Assembly: GCF_031085175.1 (NCBI RefSeq)
Contig: NZ_JAVHUY010000041.1
Span: 29,634 to 93,633, forward strand
Source: Phytohabitans maris
Lineage (GTDB): Bacteria > Actinomycetota > Actinomycetes > Mycobacteriales > Micromonosporaceae
Direction of reading: 5' to 3'
Length of the DNA stretch: 64,000 nucleotides
Numbering within the stretch: the stretch's first letter is position 1; each line of letters starts with the position of its first letter. A program made the translations under genes and the position numbers. Of the stretch, positions 18,171-26,404 are shown one piece after another. The notes beneath the pieces are model-generated. The model had not been told where the DNA came from. It ran no database searches and saw only the letters and a list, made by a program, of their open reading frames with translations.

Positions 18171-18255
18171 GATCGTGGTACGCAGGTGCCCTCGGGCGGG
18201 CACCGGAATACCACGATCGCCGCGCATCACACCGTCGACGTCGCGGTAGCTCATG
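18171..18255. repeat. Family B palindrome, copy 4, plus element end module
   Basis: GATCGTGGTA (18171-18180) pairs with TACCACGATC (18209-18218), with an inner GGTGCCC/GGGCACC stem. Fourteen bases downstream, GTCGACGTCGCGGTAGCTC (about 18234-18252) matches the right end of the element at 42318-42803 in the same orientation. Confidence 0.78.
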
Positions 18256-18292
18256 TCTTTCTCGGGTCGGTGCCGGCGGTGCGCCCGGACGG

Positions 18293-18694
18293 CTACGACG
18301 GCGCGGGCTCGCCGGCGTAGTCGCCGAAGGACCAGAGGTTGCCCTCCGGGTCGCGTACGGCGAACTCGCGCGCCCCGTAGTCGGTCTTGGCCAGGGGCCG
18401 GACGACGTCGGCGCCCTGCTTCAGCACCCGCTCGTAGAGCGCGTCCGGGTCGGCGACGACGACGTAGCCGCCCGCCGTGCCCGGCTCGCGGGACCAGGCG
18501 GCGCCGGGGCGGTGGCTGCCCAGCATGATGCCGCCGGACCCCTCCGGCCAGTTGAGCTGGGCGTGGTCGACGGTGTCCTCCGCGCCGTAGCGGGCCGCCA
18601 CCACGAAGCCAAATGTACGCACGTAGTAGTCGATCAACGCCGGCGCGTCATGCGCCTGGAGCGTCAACCACACGGTCGGGTTCACGTTCGTCAT
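18293..18694 (-). CDS. VOC-family (glyoxalase-like) protein
   Basis: A 133-residue protein with two beta-alpha-beta-beta-beta modules of the vicinal oxygen chelate fold (VWLTLQAHDAPALIDYYVRTFGF and VRDPEGNLWSFGDY). Most such proteins are lyases, dioxygenases or binding proteins; the C-terminal NLWSFG motif fits the PhnB/glyoxalase-like branch. It overlaps the end of the AraC-type gene by 47 bp in the same direction, so the two are co-transcribed. The substrate is unknown. Confidence 0.87.
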   Translation of the reverse strand: MTNVNPTVWLTLQAHDAPALIDYYVRTFGFVVAARYGAEDTVDHAQLNWPEGSGGIMLGSHRPGAAWSREPGTAGGYVVVADPDALYERVLKQGADVVRPLAKTDYGAREFAVRDPEGNLWSFGDYAGEPAPS

Positions 18695-19559
18695 CCGCCC
18701 AGTCTGACCACCCGGCGTGGCCGCCGTCTTGGATGGAACGGAACTCCTCGGCCAGCCAGGCCCGGGGTGGTACGCCGGCGAAGCTGACGAACTCGCGGGT
18801 CAGGTGGGCCTGGTCGTAGTGGCCGGTCGCCGCCGCCACACCGGCCAGGTCCACGCCGCCGGACCGGCGTACGGAATCGGCGATCGCGGCGACCGCGTGC
18901 TCGAACCGGATCAGCCTGGCCACGGTCTTCGGGCCGCGGCCGACCTCGCGCCGGAACAGGGTGCCCAGGTGCCGCGCGGTCAACCCGACCCGGTCGGCCA
19001 GCGCGCCGACCGGCAGGCACCCCCGGCTGCGTTCCAGCTCGTGCCAGGCGTACGCCACCTCCGGCCGCACCGACGGGTCGCGGCGGCGCCCCCGCGCGGC
19101 CACGAGATGGCCGGTGACCAGCGCGAACCGCTCCCGCCACCCCGGGGCCTCGGCCAGCCGGTCGCGCAGGTCGACGGCGGGGCGGCCGAGCACCGCGGCG
19201 GCGTCGAAGTCGGTCACGCTCAGCTCGGCGGCTGGCACCCCGAACAGCGCCCGCGCGGCGAGCGGGTGCACCGCGAGCTGGACCCCGGCCTGGCCGCGCC
19301 GCAGCCGCACGTGGCTCGTCCGGACGTGCAGCCCGCCGAGAATCACCGGGATCGGGCCGGTGGCGGCCAGCGCCGCCGCGGTCGCCGCGCCCTCGACCCC
19401 GTCGTCCAGGCTCACGATGAACGTCAGCCGCGACGAGGGCAACCCCCGGTGGACGGCGTCCGGGACGTCGAGCGCCCGGTAGCCCACCATCGACCCGACC
19501 CCCGGGGCGCTGCGTGGCGGCGCCACCGCGAACTCCCACCGCTGCTCCCGGGCGTCCAT
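18648..19559 (-). CDS. AraC-family transcriptional regulator
   Basis: A 303-residue regulator. The N-terminal part (about 1-190) has the DUF6597-like fold seen in AraC proteins of VOC operons (HVRLRRGQAGVQLAVHPLAARALFG). The C-terminal part is an AraC DNA-binding domain (about 195-280; LADRVGLTARHLGTLFRREVG and HYDQAHLTREFVSFAGVPPRAWL). It overlaps the downstream VOC gene, so it probably controls its own two-gene operon. Confidence 0.9.
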   Translation of the reverse strand: MDAREQRWEFAVAPPRSAPGVGSMVGYRALDVPDAVHRGLPSSRLTFIVSLDDGVEGAATAAALAATGPIPVILGGLHVRTSHVRLRRGQAGVQLAVHPLAARALFGVPAAELSVTDFDAAAVLGRPAVDLRDRLAEAPGWRERFALVTGHLVAARGRRRDPSVRPEVAYAWHELERSRGCLPVGALADRVGLTARHLGTLFRREVGRGPKTVARLIRFEHAVAAIADSVRRSGGVDLAGVAAATGHYDQAHLTREFVSFAGVPPRAWLAEEFRSIQDGGHAGWSDWADDEREPDRVVDAPGA

Positions 19560-19584
19560 CCCCCGACGTTAACCCGCCGCCGGC

Positions 19585-20181
19585 TCAGGTGCCGGATCTG
19601 CGGCGGCGCCAGAGCACGCCGCCCAGCGCCGCCGCGGCCAGCACGACGGCGGCCACGACCACCCACACCACCGGCGATGACGAGGAGTCGTCGTCGCTGG
19701 CCTGACCGACCGGGGTCGGCGCGGCGGCGCTGGTGGGCGGGGCGGTGGTCGGCACGGCGCTCGGGCTGGGGCTCGGCTCCGCGCTGGGCGTGGGCGGCGC
19801 GGCCCGGTTGGTGAACGTGAAACTGCCCTGCATCGGATGCCCGTCGGCGGCGACCGTGCGCCAGGCGACGGTGATCGCCCCGACCGGCAGCGCGTCGACC
19901 TTCTGGGTGATCGTCCGGTCGAGGACCTCGGCGTCGCCGCTGCTGTACGACGTCTTGTCCGGACCGGTAACCGCGACCGTCGTACCCGGCTTCTTGACGA
20001 GCCCGGTAAACGTGAGCGTGACCTCGGCGACGGGCCTGGTCGTGGTGCTTTTGGCCGCCGGGGTCGTGCTTTTCAGCTCGGTGTGCGCCGACGCCGGCGC
20101 GGCGGGCAGCACGGCGACGGCCAGCGCCGCGGCGAGGAGGGCGGCGGCGGACAGCGGGCGGTAGCGATTCACGGCGCCCAC
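19585..20181 (-). CDS. copC: CopC-domain copper-binding exported protein
   Basis: A 198-residue exported protein. The signal peptide ends in APASA, leaving mature HTELKSTTPA, whose N-terminal His is the copper ligand in CopC proteins. The second conserved His lies in AADGHPMQGSFTF near residue 116. A Pro/Ser/Ala-rich linker and a C-terminal membrane helix with an RRRR stop anchor it on the outer face. It is divergent from PCuAC and DyP genes, a common copper/haem neighbourhood. The GTG at 20181 follows GAGG; a GTG at 20172 is an alternative. Confidence 0.9.
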   Translation of the reverse strand: MGAVNRYRPLSAAALLAAALAVAVLPAAPASAHTELKSTTPAAKSTTTRPVAEVTLTFTGLVKKPGTTVAVTGPDKTSYSSGDAEVLDRTITQKVDALPVGAITVAWRTVAADGHPMQGSFTFTNRAAPPTPSAEPSPSPSAVPTTAPPTSAAAPTPVGQASDDDSSSSPVVWVVVAAVVLAAAALGGVLWRRRRSGT

Positions 20182-20304
20182 CGTAGCGCCTCACCCCCGG
20201 TGGTTTGTCAAGCGAACTCGCCATCGACCATCGCGGGAACTTTCCGGGGCCGCGCGGCGACAACCTTCCTGACCGAGCCTGATCGTGGGAAGGGCGAGTT
20301 CTCG

Positions 20305-20871
20305 ATGACCGTGGGTGGAAACCGGCGCCGTGCGTGGGGTTTGGGCAGCGTCCTGGCGGCGGCTGTGCTGCTGCTGGGGGCGTGCGGCGACGACGCCGAG
20401 CCGGAGGCCGGCCCGTCCGGGTCGCCGCCAGCGGCCGCGCGGCCGCTGGTGGTGAAGGACATGTGGGTCAAGACCGCGACGTCCGGGATGTCCGCCGCGT
20501 ACGGGACGCTGATGAACACCACCGGTGCCGACGTCACCGTCGTCAAGGCCACCTCCACCGCCTCGCCCACGATGGAGCTGCACGAAGTGGCCACAGTGGA
20601 CGGCAAGATGGTGATGCGCCCCAAGGAGGGCGGGTTCACCATCCCGGCCGGCGGTTCGCACGAGCTGGAGCCGGGCGGCGACCACCTGATGATGATGGAC
20701 GTCAGGACGCCGGTCACCGCCGGCACGGAAGTCACCATCACGCTGACGTTCGCCGACGGCGGGACGATGGAGTTCACCGCACTGGGCAAGGACTTCGCCG
20801 GCGGCAACGAGAGCTACCAGCCGGAGATGCCCGGCATGTCGGCCTCGCCGAGCATGAGCATGGGCGGATGA
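20305..20871 (+). CDS. PCuAC-type periplasmic copper chaperone lipoprotein
   Basis: A 188-residue lipoprotein with lipobox LLGAC. The PCuAC domain has Met and His ligands in the expected order: MELHEVATVDGKMVMRP, then HELEPGGDHLMMMD. Family members deliver Cu(I) to the CuA site of cytochrome oxidase. The C-terminal tail is Met-rich (MPGMSASPSMSMGG) and may add copper sites. It overlaps the DyP gene by ATGA, so chaperone and peroxidase are made together. ATG 20305 follows a GGGAAGGGCGAG site. Confidence 0.92.
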   Translation: MTVGGNRRRAWGLGSVLAAAVLLLGACGDDAEPEAGPSGSPPAAARPLVVKDMWVKTATSGMSAAYGTLMNTTGADVTVVKATSTASPTMELHEVATVDGKMVMRPKEGGFTIPAGGSHELEPGGDHLMMMDVRTPVTAGTEVTITLTFADGGTMEFTALGKDFAGGNESYQPEMPGMSASPSMSMGG

Positions 20872-22076
20872 GCCGGCTGAGCCGGCGCCGCCTGCTGGCC
20901 GGCGGGGCGCTGACCGCCGGTGGCGCGATGGCGGGCGCCGCGGTCGCTCTCGCCCGCGACCCGGACACCCCGACCCCCGCCGAGGCCGGGCCGGTCGCGC
21001 ACGGCACGCAGACCGTTCCCTTCCACGGGGTACACCAGGCGGGGATCGACACGCCGGCGCAGGCGCACGCCGCGTTCTGCGCCTTCGACCTGGCGGCCGG
21101 CGTCGACCGGGCCGCGCTCGGCCGGCTGATGCGGCTGCTCACCGACGACGCGGCGCGGCTCACCCAGGGGCGGCCGGCCCTCGCCGACACCGAGCCCGAG
21201 CTGGCCGCGCTCCCGGCCCGCCTCACCGTCACGTTCGGCTTCGGGCCGCGCTTCTTCGCCGCGGCCGGGCGGGAGGCGCTGCGGCCGGAGTCGGTCGCGC
21301 CGCTGCCGGCGTTCGGCATCGACCGGCTGGAGCAGCGGTGGTGCGGCGGCGACCTGCTCGTCCAGGTCTGCGCCGACGACCCGCTCACCGTCACCCACGC
21401 CCAGCGCATGCTCGTCAAGGACACGCTCGCCTTCGCCCGTCCACGGTGGACGCAGCGCGGCTTCCGCCGGGGCCGGGGTACCCAGGACGACGGCGTGACG
21501 CAGCGCAACGTGATGGGCCAGCTCGACGGCACCCGCAACCCGGCGCTGGGCAGCCCGGAGTTCGACGGCGCGGTGTGGGTCGACAGTGGACCGTCCTGGT
21601 TGCACGGTGGCACGACGCTGGTCGTACGGCGGATCCGGGCCGAGATGGAGAAGTGGGACGCGGTCGACACCGCCGGCAAGGAGTTCGCGGTCGGCCGCCG
21701 GCTGGACACCGGGGCGCCGTTGAGCGGGGAGCACGAGCACGACCCGCCCGACTACGCCGCCACGAACGCGCTCGGGCTCACCGTCATCGCCGAGGCCGCG
21801 CACATCGCCCGCGCGCACGTCGACAGCGACCGGCAGCGCATCTTCCGCCGGCCGTACAACTACGACGAGCCGCCCGGCCCGGACGGCCGCCCCGACATGG
21901 GGCTCGTCTTCGCCGCGTACCAGCGCGACGTCGGCGACCAGTTCCTGCCGATCCAGCGCAACCTCGCCGAAGCCGACCTGATGAACGACTGGATCACCCC
22001 GATCGGCTCCGCCGTCTTCGCCGTGCCGCCCGGTTGCCAGGCGGGCGGCTGGATCGGCGAAACCCTCCTCACCTGA
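20868..22076 (+). CDS. efeB: Tat-exported DyP-type haem peroxidase (EfeB-like)
   Basis: A 402-residue dye-decolorising peroxidase. A twin-arginine signal (SRRRLLAGG) opens the protein. The DyP signature GQLDGTRNP (GxxDG) lies near residue 222 and the proximal His in AHIARAHVD near 305. In EfeUOB systems EfeB works with EfeO in iron uptake, but no efeU or efeO is present here; the partner is instead a copper chaperone (ATGA overlap). The cofactor-binding core is complete. The role in this cell, haem handling or peroxide defence, is open. Confidence 0.92.
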   Translation: MSRLSRRRLLAGGALTAGGAMAGAAVALARDPDTPTPAEAGPVAHGTQTVPFHGVHQAGIDTPAQAHAAFCAFDLAAGVDRAALGRLMRLLTDDAARLTQGRPALADTEPELAALPARLTVTFGFGPRFFAAAGREALRPESVAPLPAFGIDRLEQRWCGGDLLVQVCADDPLTVTHAQRMLVKDTLAFARPRWTQRGFRRGRGTQDDGVTQRNVMGQLDGTRNPALGSPEFDGAVWVDSGPSWLHGGTTLVVRRIRAEMEKWDAVDTAGKEFAVGRRLDTGAPLSGEHEHDPPDYAATNALGLTVIAEAAHIARAHVDSDRQRIFRRPYNYDEPPGPDGRPDMGLVFAAYQRDVGDQFLPIQRNLAEADLMNDWITPIGSAVFAVPPGCQAGGWIGETLLT

Positions 22077-22090
22077 CCCTGGGCACACCC

Positions 22091-22150
22091 CGCGTGATCG
22101 AAGCTCCCCTCACGTCGCTAGAACGGCATGGGGGGAGCTTCGATCACGCG
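22091..22150. repeat. Family A palindrome, copy 2
   Basis: The longest arms of the family: 19 bp perfect, CGCGTGATCGAAGCTCCCC at 22091-22109 and its reverse complement at 22132-22150. The loop keeps GTCGCTAGAAC. It lies between convergent genes, and the stop codon of the minus-strand gene (22144-22146) is inside the right arm, so it can serve as a two-way terminator. Confidence 0.93.
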
Positions 22151-23187
22151 GGGGCGGTGACACGTACCGGGTCGCCGGTGTCCAGGGAGGAGACGATGGC
22201 TTCGGCGGTGGCGACGCCCCAGCACGCCTCGCGCAGCGGCATGACGTCGGGTGCGCGGCGGCCGGTGAAGACGTCGACGGCGTACCCGACCTCGCGGCGC
22301 AGCGCCCCACCGACCACGCCGTCCTCCTCGGGCCACAGCGACAGGTCCGGCACCTGCGCGCCGCTCCCGGTCCACTCCACGAGGGCGTCGCTGACCAGCC
22401 GCTGCTTGATGACGCCGCCCAGGCCGAGCGCCTCGGCCTCGCCGACGATGGCGCCGTCCAGCGCGAGCGGGCCGTCGTCGAGTGTGCCCGGGGCGCCGGC
22501 CGGTACCAGCCAGGCGGACTCGATCGTCGCGATGACCCCGCCGTCGAACTCCAGCAGCGCGCTCACCACGCTCGGCGCCGCCTCCCCCGCGGCCGCGCTC
22601 CGGGTCGCCACCACCCGCCGCACCGGCCGGCCGGTGAACGAGATGGCCAGGTCGATGTCGTGGATGCAGGACTCCCACACCGGGTGTACCCGGTCGCCGA
22701 AGGAGGCGTACCAGGCGCGGCTGAAGTCGCGGCGCAGCCGCAGGACGCAGAGGGTGCCGACGGCGCCACCGGCGATGCGGGCGCGCATCCGGGCCATCGG
22801 GGCGGCGAAGCGGGAGATGTGCCCGGCGACGACCTGCCGGCCCCGCGCGGCCGCGGTGTCGGCGATCCGCTGCGCGTCCACTGTGGAGAGCGCGAGCGGC
22901 TTCTCCACGAAGGCGTGGCTGCCGGCCTCCAGCGCGGTGACCGCGAGGTCGGCGTGGCTGGCCTCGTCGGAGGCGACCACGACGGCGTCGGCGGGCTGCC
23001 GGGCTAGCAGCGCGGCCAGGTCGCGGTCGGTCTGCGCGACCCGGTGCGCGGCGGCCACCTCGGCCAGCCGGCCGGGGTCGGTGTCGACCAGGCCGACGAC
23101 CCGGGCACCGGCCTCGCGCCAGACCCGGGCGTGCAACGCTCCGAAGCGGCCGACCCCGGCGACCACGACGGTGGGTCCCTGGCTCAT
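22144..23187 (-). CDS. Gfo/Idh/MocA-family oxidoreductase
   Basis: A 347-residue NAD(P)-dependent dehydrogenase. The N-terminal Rossmann motif is VVVAGVGRFGALHARV, EKP occurs in SHAFVEKPLAL, and the C-terminal GFO_IDH_MocA domain has the catalytic-type motif SCIHDIDLAISF. Relatives oxidise sugars, inositols or their phosphates, often at C1 or C3. It is the last gene of the operon, overlapping the PLP enzyme by ATGA, with a GGAGGTG site. The substrate is probably the sugar part of the imported compound. Confidence 0.9.
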   Translation of the reverse strand: MSQGPTVVVAGVGRFGALHARVWREAGARVVGLVDTDPGRLAEVAAAHRVAQTDRDLAALLARQPADAVVVASDEASHADLAVTALEAGSHAFVEKPLALSTVDAQRIADTAAARGRQVVAGHISRFAAPMARMRARIAGGAVGTLCVLRLRRDFSRAWYASFGDRVHPVWESCIHDIDLAISFTGRPVRRVVATRSAAAGEAAPSVVSALLEFDGGVIATIESAWLVPAGAPGTLDDGPLALDGAIVGEAEALGLGGVIKQRLVSDALVEWTGSGAQVPDLSLWPEEDGVVGGALRREVGYAVDVFTGRRAPDVMPLREACWGVATAEAIVSSLDTGDPVRVTAPA

Positions 23188-24350
23188 GACGCACCTCCAG
23201 CGGAGCGGAACGCGGCCGGCTCCTTGGCGCCGTGGCCGGTCAGCATCAGCACGACGCGGGCGGCGGAGCCCGGCCCGGTGAGGCGGGCGACCGCCGGATC
23301 GTCCAGCGCGGCCAAAGCCGTCGCGGCGGCCGGCTCCACCAGCAGGCCGCGGCGGGCGAGGTCGGCCGTGGCGGCGGCGATCCGCGCCTCGTCCACCGCC
23401 ACGACCGTGCCGCCGCTGTCCCGGACGGCGGCGAGCGTCAGCAGCCCCTCGTCCGCGTAGCCGCGCAGCGCGTCGGCGATGGCCGCTGCCGCGGTGGGGC
23501 CGACCGCGACCGGTTCGGCGAGCGCCGCCCGCCAGTCGGGGGACCGCCACGCGCGCGCCAGCGGCGCGCACGCGGCGGCCTGCACCCCCACCATCCTCGG
23601 TACCGCGGACGTGACGCCCGCGGCCCGCAGGTCTTCGAAGCCGCGCAGTACCCCGTGCAGCAGCGGCCCGGCGCCGATCGGTACGACCACCGCGTCCGGC
23701 GCGGCGCCGAGGCGCTCGACGAGCTCGGCGGCGACCGGCCGGTACGCCTCGGCGAGCAGCGGGTTCCGGTACGTGGTGGTGACGTTGAGCCAGCCGCCCT
23801 CCTCGGCCTCGACCGCCCGCGCGTACGCGTCGCTGTAGTGCCCGTCGACGAGCTCGACCGTGGCGCCGTGCGCGCGGGCGACGTCGAGCTTGGCCTGGGC
23901 GTTGGAGCCGGTGGCGCAGTAGATCCGGCAGCGCAGCCCGGCCGCGGCCGCGTACGTGGCCGCGGAGACCGCCGCGTTGCCGCTGGAGGCGAGCACCAGA
24001 CCACCCAGGCCGAGGTCGAGCGCGGTGGCGGCGGCGACCGCCATCGCCCGGTCCTTGAAGGAGAGCGAGGGGTTCAGCGACTCCAGCTTGGCGTACAGAG
24101 TGGACTGTCCACGAGGGAGCGGTACGAGCGGGGTGCCGCCCTCGCCGAGGCTGACCGCGTGCCGGGTGCGGGGCAGCATGCCGGCGTACCGCCAGGCGCC
24201 GACGCCCGGGCCGGGGCGGTGGTCTGCCGGGCCGAGCGGCGCCAGGTCGAGCACGAGCGGCCCGCCGCACCGGTCGCAGCGGTACGCCGGGTACGTGGCC
24301 GGCGCCGCGCAGGCGGTGCAGCGTACGGTGAAGTCGCGGCGGCCGCTCAT
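23184..24350 (-). CDS. Threonine-synthase-like PLP enzyme (fold type II)
   Basis: A 388-residue fold-type II PLP enzyme. An N-terminal zinc ribbon (CTAC...CDRCGG) precedes the catalytic domain, as in the longer class of threonine synthases. The Schiff-base Lys is in NPSLSFKDRAM near residue 98, and the phosphate-binding loop is SSGNAAVS. No homoserine pathway gene is nearby, so a beta-elimination or replacement on a substrate released by this operon is more likely than threonine synthesis. The ATG at 24350 overlaps the IclR stop (TGATG). Confidence 0.88.
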   Translation of the reverse strand: MSGRRDFTVRCTACAAPATYPAYRCDRCGGPLVLDLAPLGPADHRPGPGVGAWRYAGMLPRTRHAVSLGEGGTPLVPLPRGQSTLYAKLESLNPSLSFKDRAMAVAAATALDLGLGGLVLASSGNAAVSAATYAAAAGLRCRIYCATGSNAQAKLDVARAHGATVELVDGHYSDAYARAVEAEEGGWLNVTTTYRNPLLAEAYRPVAAELVERLGAAPDAVVVPIGAGPLLHGVLRGFEDLRAAGVTSAVPRMVGVQAAACAPLARAWRSPDWRAALAEPVAVGPTAAAAIADALRGYADEGLLTLAAVRDSGGTVVAVDEARIAAATADLARRGLLVEPAAATALAALDDPAVARLTGPGSAARVVLMLTGHGAKEPAAFRSAGGAS

Positions 24351-25186
24351 CACAGCACCGTCGGCTCTGGGCGCGGGGCGGGCGGCGGGAGCGGAAAATC
24401 GCCGGGGTCGCCGCTGGTGGCCACCGTGCCGTTCCAGCCCATGCGGCGGGACAGGTCGTCGGCGGTGGCCCGCACCAGTGCGCCGGTCTTCGGCAGCGCG
24501 CCGGCGTCGAAGCGGGTGGCCGGCATCGAGACGCTCAGCCCGGCGACGACCCGGCCGGCGTGGTCGAAGACCGGGGCGCCGAGGCAGCAGATTCCGGCCT
24601 CGTTCTCCTGCAGGTCGGTCGCGTACCCGTGGTGCCGCACGGCCGCGAGCAGCGCGCCGACGTCCTGCGCCGGTTCGCCGGTGAGCCGCGCGGAGGCCTC
24701 CACCGCCTCGGTGACCACGTGCTCCGGCGAGTACGCCAGCACGGCCCGGCCGATCGCGGTGGTCAGCGCCGGGTTGCTCGACCCGACCCGGGAGTACATG
24801 CGCACCGGGTGCGGGCTGTCGATCTTCTCGATGTAGACCACGTGCGTGACCGCCAGCACGCCGAGGTGGCAGGTCTCGCCGGTCTCGCCGGCCAGGCCGC
24901 GCATGGCGGCGCGGGCCTCCTGGCGCAGGTCGAGCCCGTCGAGGAAGGCCCGGGCGAGCGTCATCGTGCCGGCCGCGAGCGCGTACCTGCCGTCCGGCGT
25001 CTCCCGCACCAGCGCGGTGCCGCGCAGCACGCCGAGCAGCCGGTGCAGCGTGGTGGTGGGGATGCCGGTGATCCGCACGATGTCGGTCAGGGAGGCGCCG
25101 TGCGGGTGCTCGGTGAGGGCGGTGAGCACCGCCATCGTCCGTTCGACCGCGCGCAGCCCGTCGGGCCCGCGTTCGGTGTTGGCCAC
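24350..25186 (-). CDS. IclR-family regulator inside the catabolic operon
   Basis: A 278-residue IclR regulator. The winged HTH (about residues 12-72; SLTDIVRITGIPTTTLHRLLGVL) is followed by an IclR effector domain to about 250. It sits within the operon rather than at its edge and is coupled to the downstream PLP gene by TGATG overlap. The locus therefore appears to have two regulators of different families, this one and the HutC-type GntR at 33025, perhaps sensing two different intermediates. Confidence 0.92.
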   Translation of the reverse strand: MANTERGPDGLRAVERTMAVLTALTEHPHGASLTDIVRITGIPTTTLHRLLGVLRGTALVRETPDGRYALAAGTMTLARAFLDGLDLRQEARAAMRGLAGETGETCHLGVLAVTHVVYIEKIDSPHPVRMYSRVGSSNPALTTAIGRAVLAYSPEHVVTEAVEASARLTGEPAQDVGALLAAVRHHGYATDLQENEAGICCLGAPVFDHAGRVVAGLSVSMPATRFDAGALPKTGALVRATADDLSRRMGWNGTVATSGDPGDFPLPPPAPRPEPTVL

Positions 25187-25213
25187 GGTCAGATCCTCCC
25201 TATCCGCGTGACG

Positions 25214-26404
25214 TCAGGCGGCGTGCACGGAGAGCATCCGTGCCGCCAGGGACAAGTAGACATCGGCCGCCCGGTGCAGCTGCTCGACGGCCACCCATTC
25301 GGCCAGCGAGTGCGCCTGGGCGATGTCGCCGGGTCCACAGACGACGGTCGGCGTACCGGTGGCGGCGGCCAGCAGCGCCCCGTCGGTCCAGAACTGGAGG
25401 CCGACCGGCGCGGTGTCCTGGCCGGTCCGCTCGGCCGCCACCTCGCCGAGCAGCCGCACGTACCGGTGGTCGGCCGGGGTGTCGAGCGGGGCGTGCACGA
25501 AGCCCGACGTGCCTTCCATCTCGGTCACGGTGGCGTCGACCGCCGGGTCCGCGCGGCGCAGGTCGGCGACGATCGCGCGGAGCTCGCCGAGCACCTGCTC
25601 GTGCCGCTCGCCGGGGAGCCAGCGGCGGTCGAGCTGCACCCGGCAGGCGGCGGGCACCATCGGCGGGCGGTCGCCGCCGGCGATCACCCCGACGTTGACG
25701 GTGGCCGGCCCGAGCAGCGGGTGCCGCCGCTCGGCGAGGGCCGGGGCGAGGCTCCGCTCGACCCGTTCGACGAAGCGGGCCGCGTGGTGGATGGCGTTCA
25801 CGCCGGCCTCCGGCACGCTGCCGTGCGCCGCCACGCCCCGGAACGCCGCCTCGGCCCACATCGCGCCCTTGTGCGCCCGCCCGACCCGCAGCGCCGTCGG
25901 CTCGCCGACGACCGCGAAGTCGGCGCCGGTGCCCGCCGCGACCAGTGCCCGCATGCCGTCGCTGCCGCTCTCCTCCCCCGCGACGGCGGTCAGGACGAGC
26001 TCGCCGGCGAGGCGGACGCCGGGGGCGGCGAGCGCGGCGACGACCGCCGCCATCGCGGCCAGCGCGCCCTTCATGTCGACCGCGCCCCGGCCCCACAGCC
26101 GCCCGTCCTCGACCCGCGGGGTGAGGGCGTCCGGCATGGCGTACGGCGGCACGGTGTCCAGGTGCGCGTTGAGCATGAGCGTCGGGCCGGGGCGCTGGCC
26201 GCGTACCCGGGCGATGACGTTGCGGCGGTCTGCGCCCACCGGCTGGAGCGTCACCTCGGCGCCGGCGGCGGTGAGGCGGGCGGCCAGGTGGTCGGCTACG
26301 GCGCGTTCGGCGCGGGGGTGGTCCTGGTGCCCCTCGACCGCGATCAGCCGCGCCGCCTCCGCGACCACGGCGTCATGGTCGATCCGGGGCGGCGACCCGG
26401 TCAC
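25214..26404 (-). CDS. M20 metallohydrolase (ArgE/DapE/ACY1 family)
   Basis: A 396-residue di-zinc M20 hydrolase. Visible ligands are HLDT (about residue 79) with GRGAVDMKGALA, then the catalytic AGEESGSDG, EPT, and a C-terminal AQAHSLAEWV His. M20 enzymes hydrolyse N-acyl amino acids or dipeptides, so this gene points to an amide bond in the substrate. The GTG start overlaps the kinase stop (GTGA). No signal peptide, so it acts in the cytoplasm after import. Confidence 0.92.
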   Translation of the reverse strand: MTGSPPRIDHDAVVAEAARLIAVEGHQDHPRAERAVADHLAARLTAAGAEVTLQPVGADRRNVIARVRGQRPGPTLMLNAHLDTVPPYAMPDALTPRVEDGRLWGRGAVDMKGALAAMAAVVAALAAPGVRLAGELVLTAVAGEESGSDGMRALVAAGTGADFAVVGEPTALRVGRAHKGAMWAEAAFRGVAAHGSVPEAGVNAIHHAARFVERVERSLAPALAERRHPLLGPATVNVGVIAGGDRPPMVPAACRVQLDRRWLPGERHEQVLGELRAIVADLRRADPAVDATVTEMEGTSGFVHAPLDTPADHRYVRLLGEVAAERTGQDTAPVGLQFWTDGALLAAATGTPTVVCGPGDIAQAHSLAEWVAVEQLHRAADVYLSLAARMLSVHAA

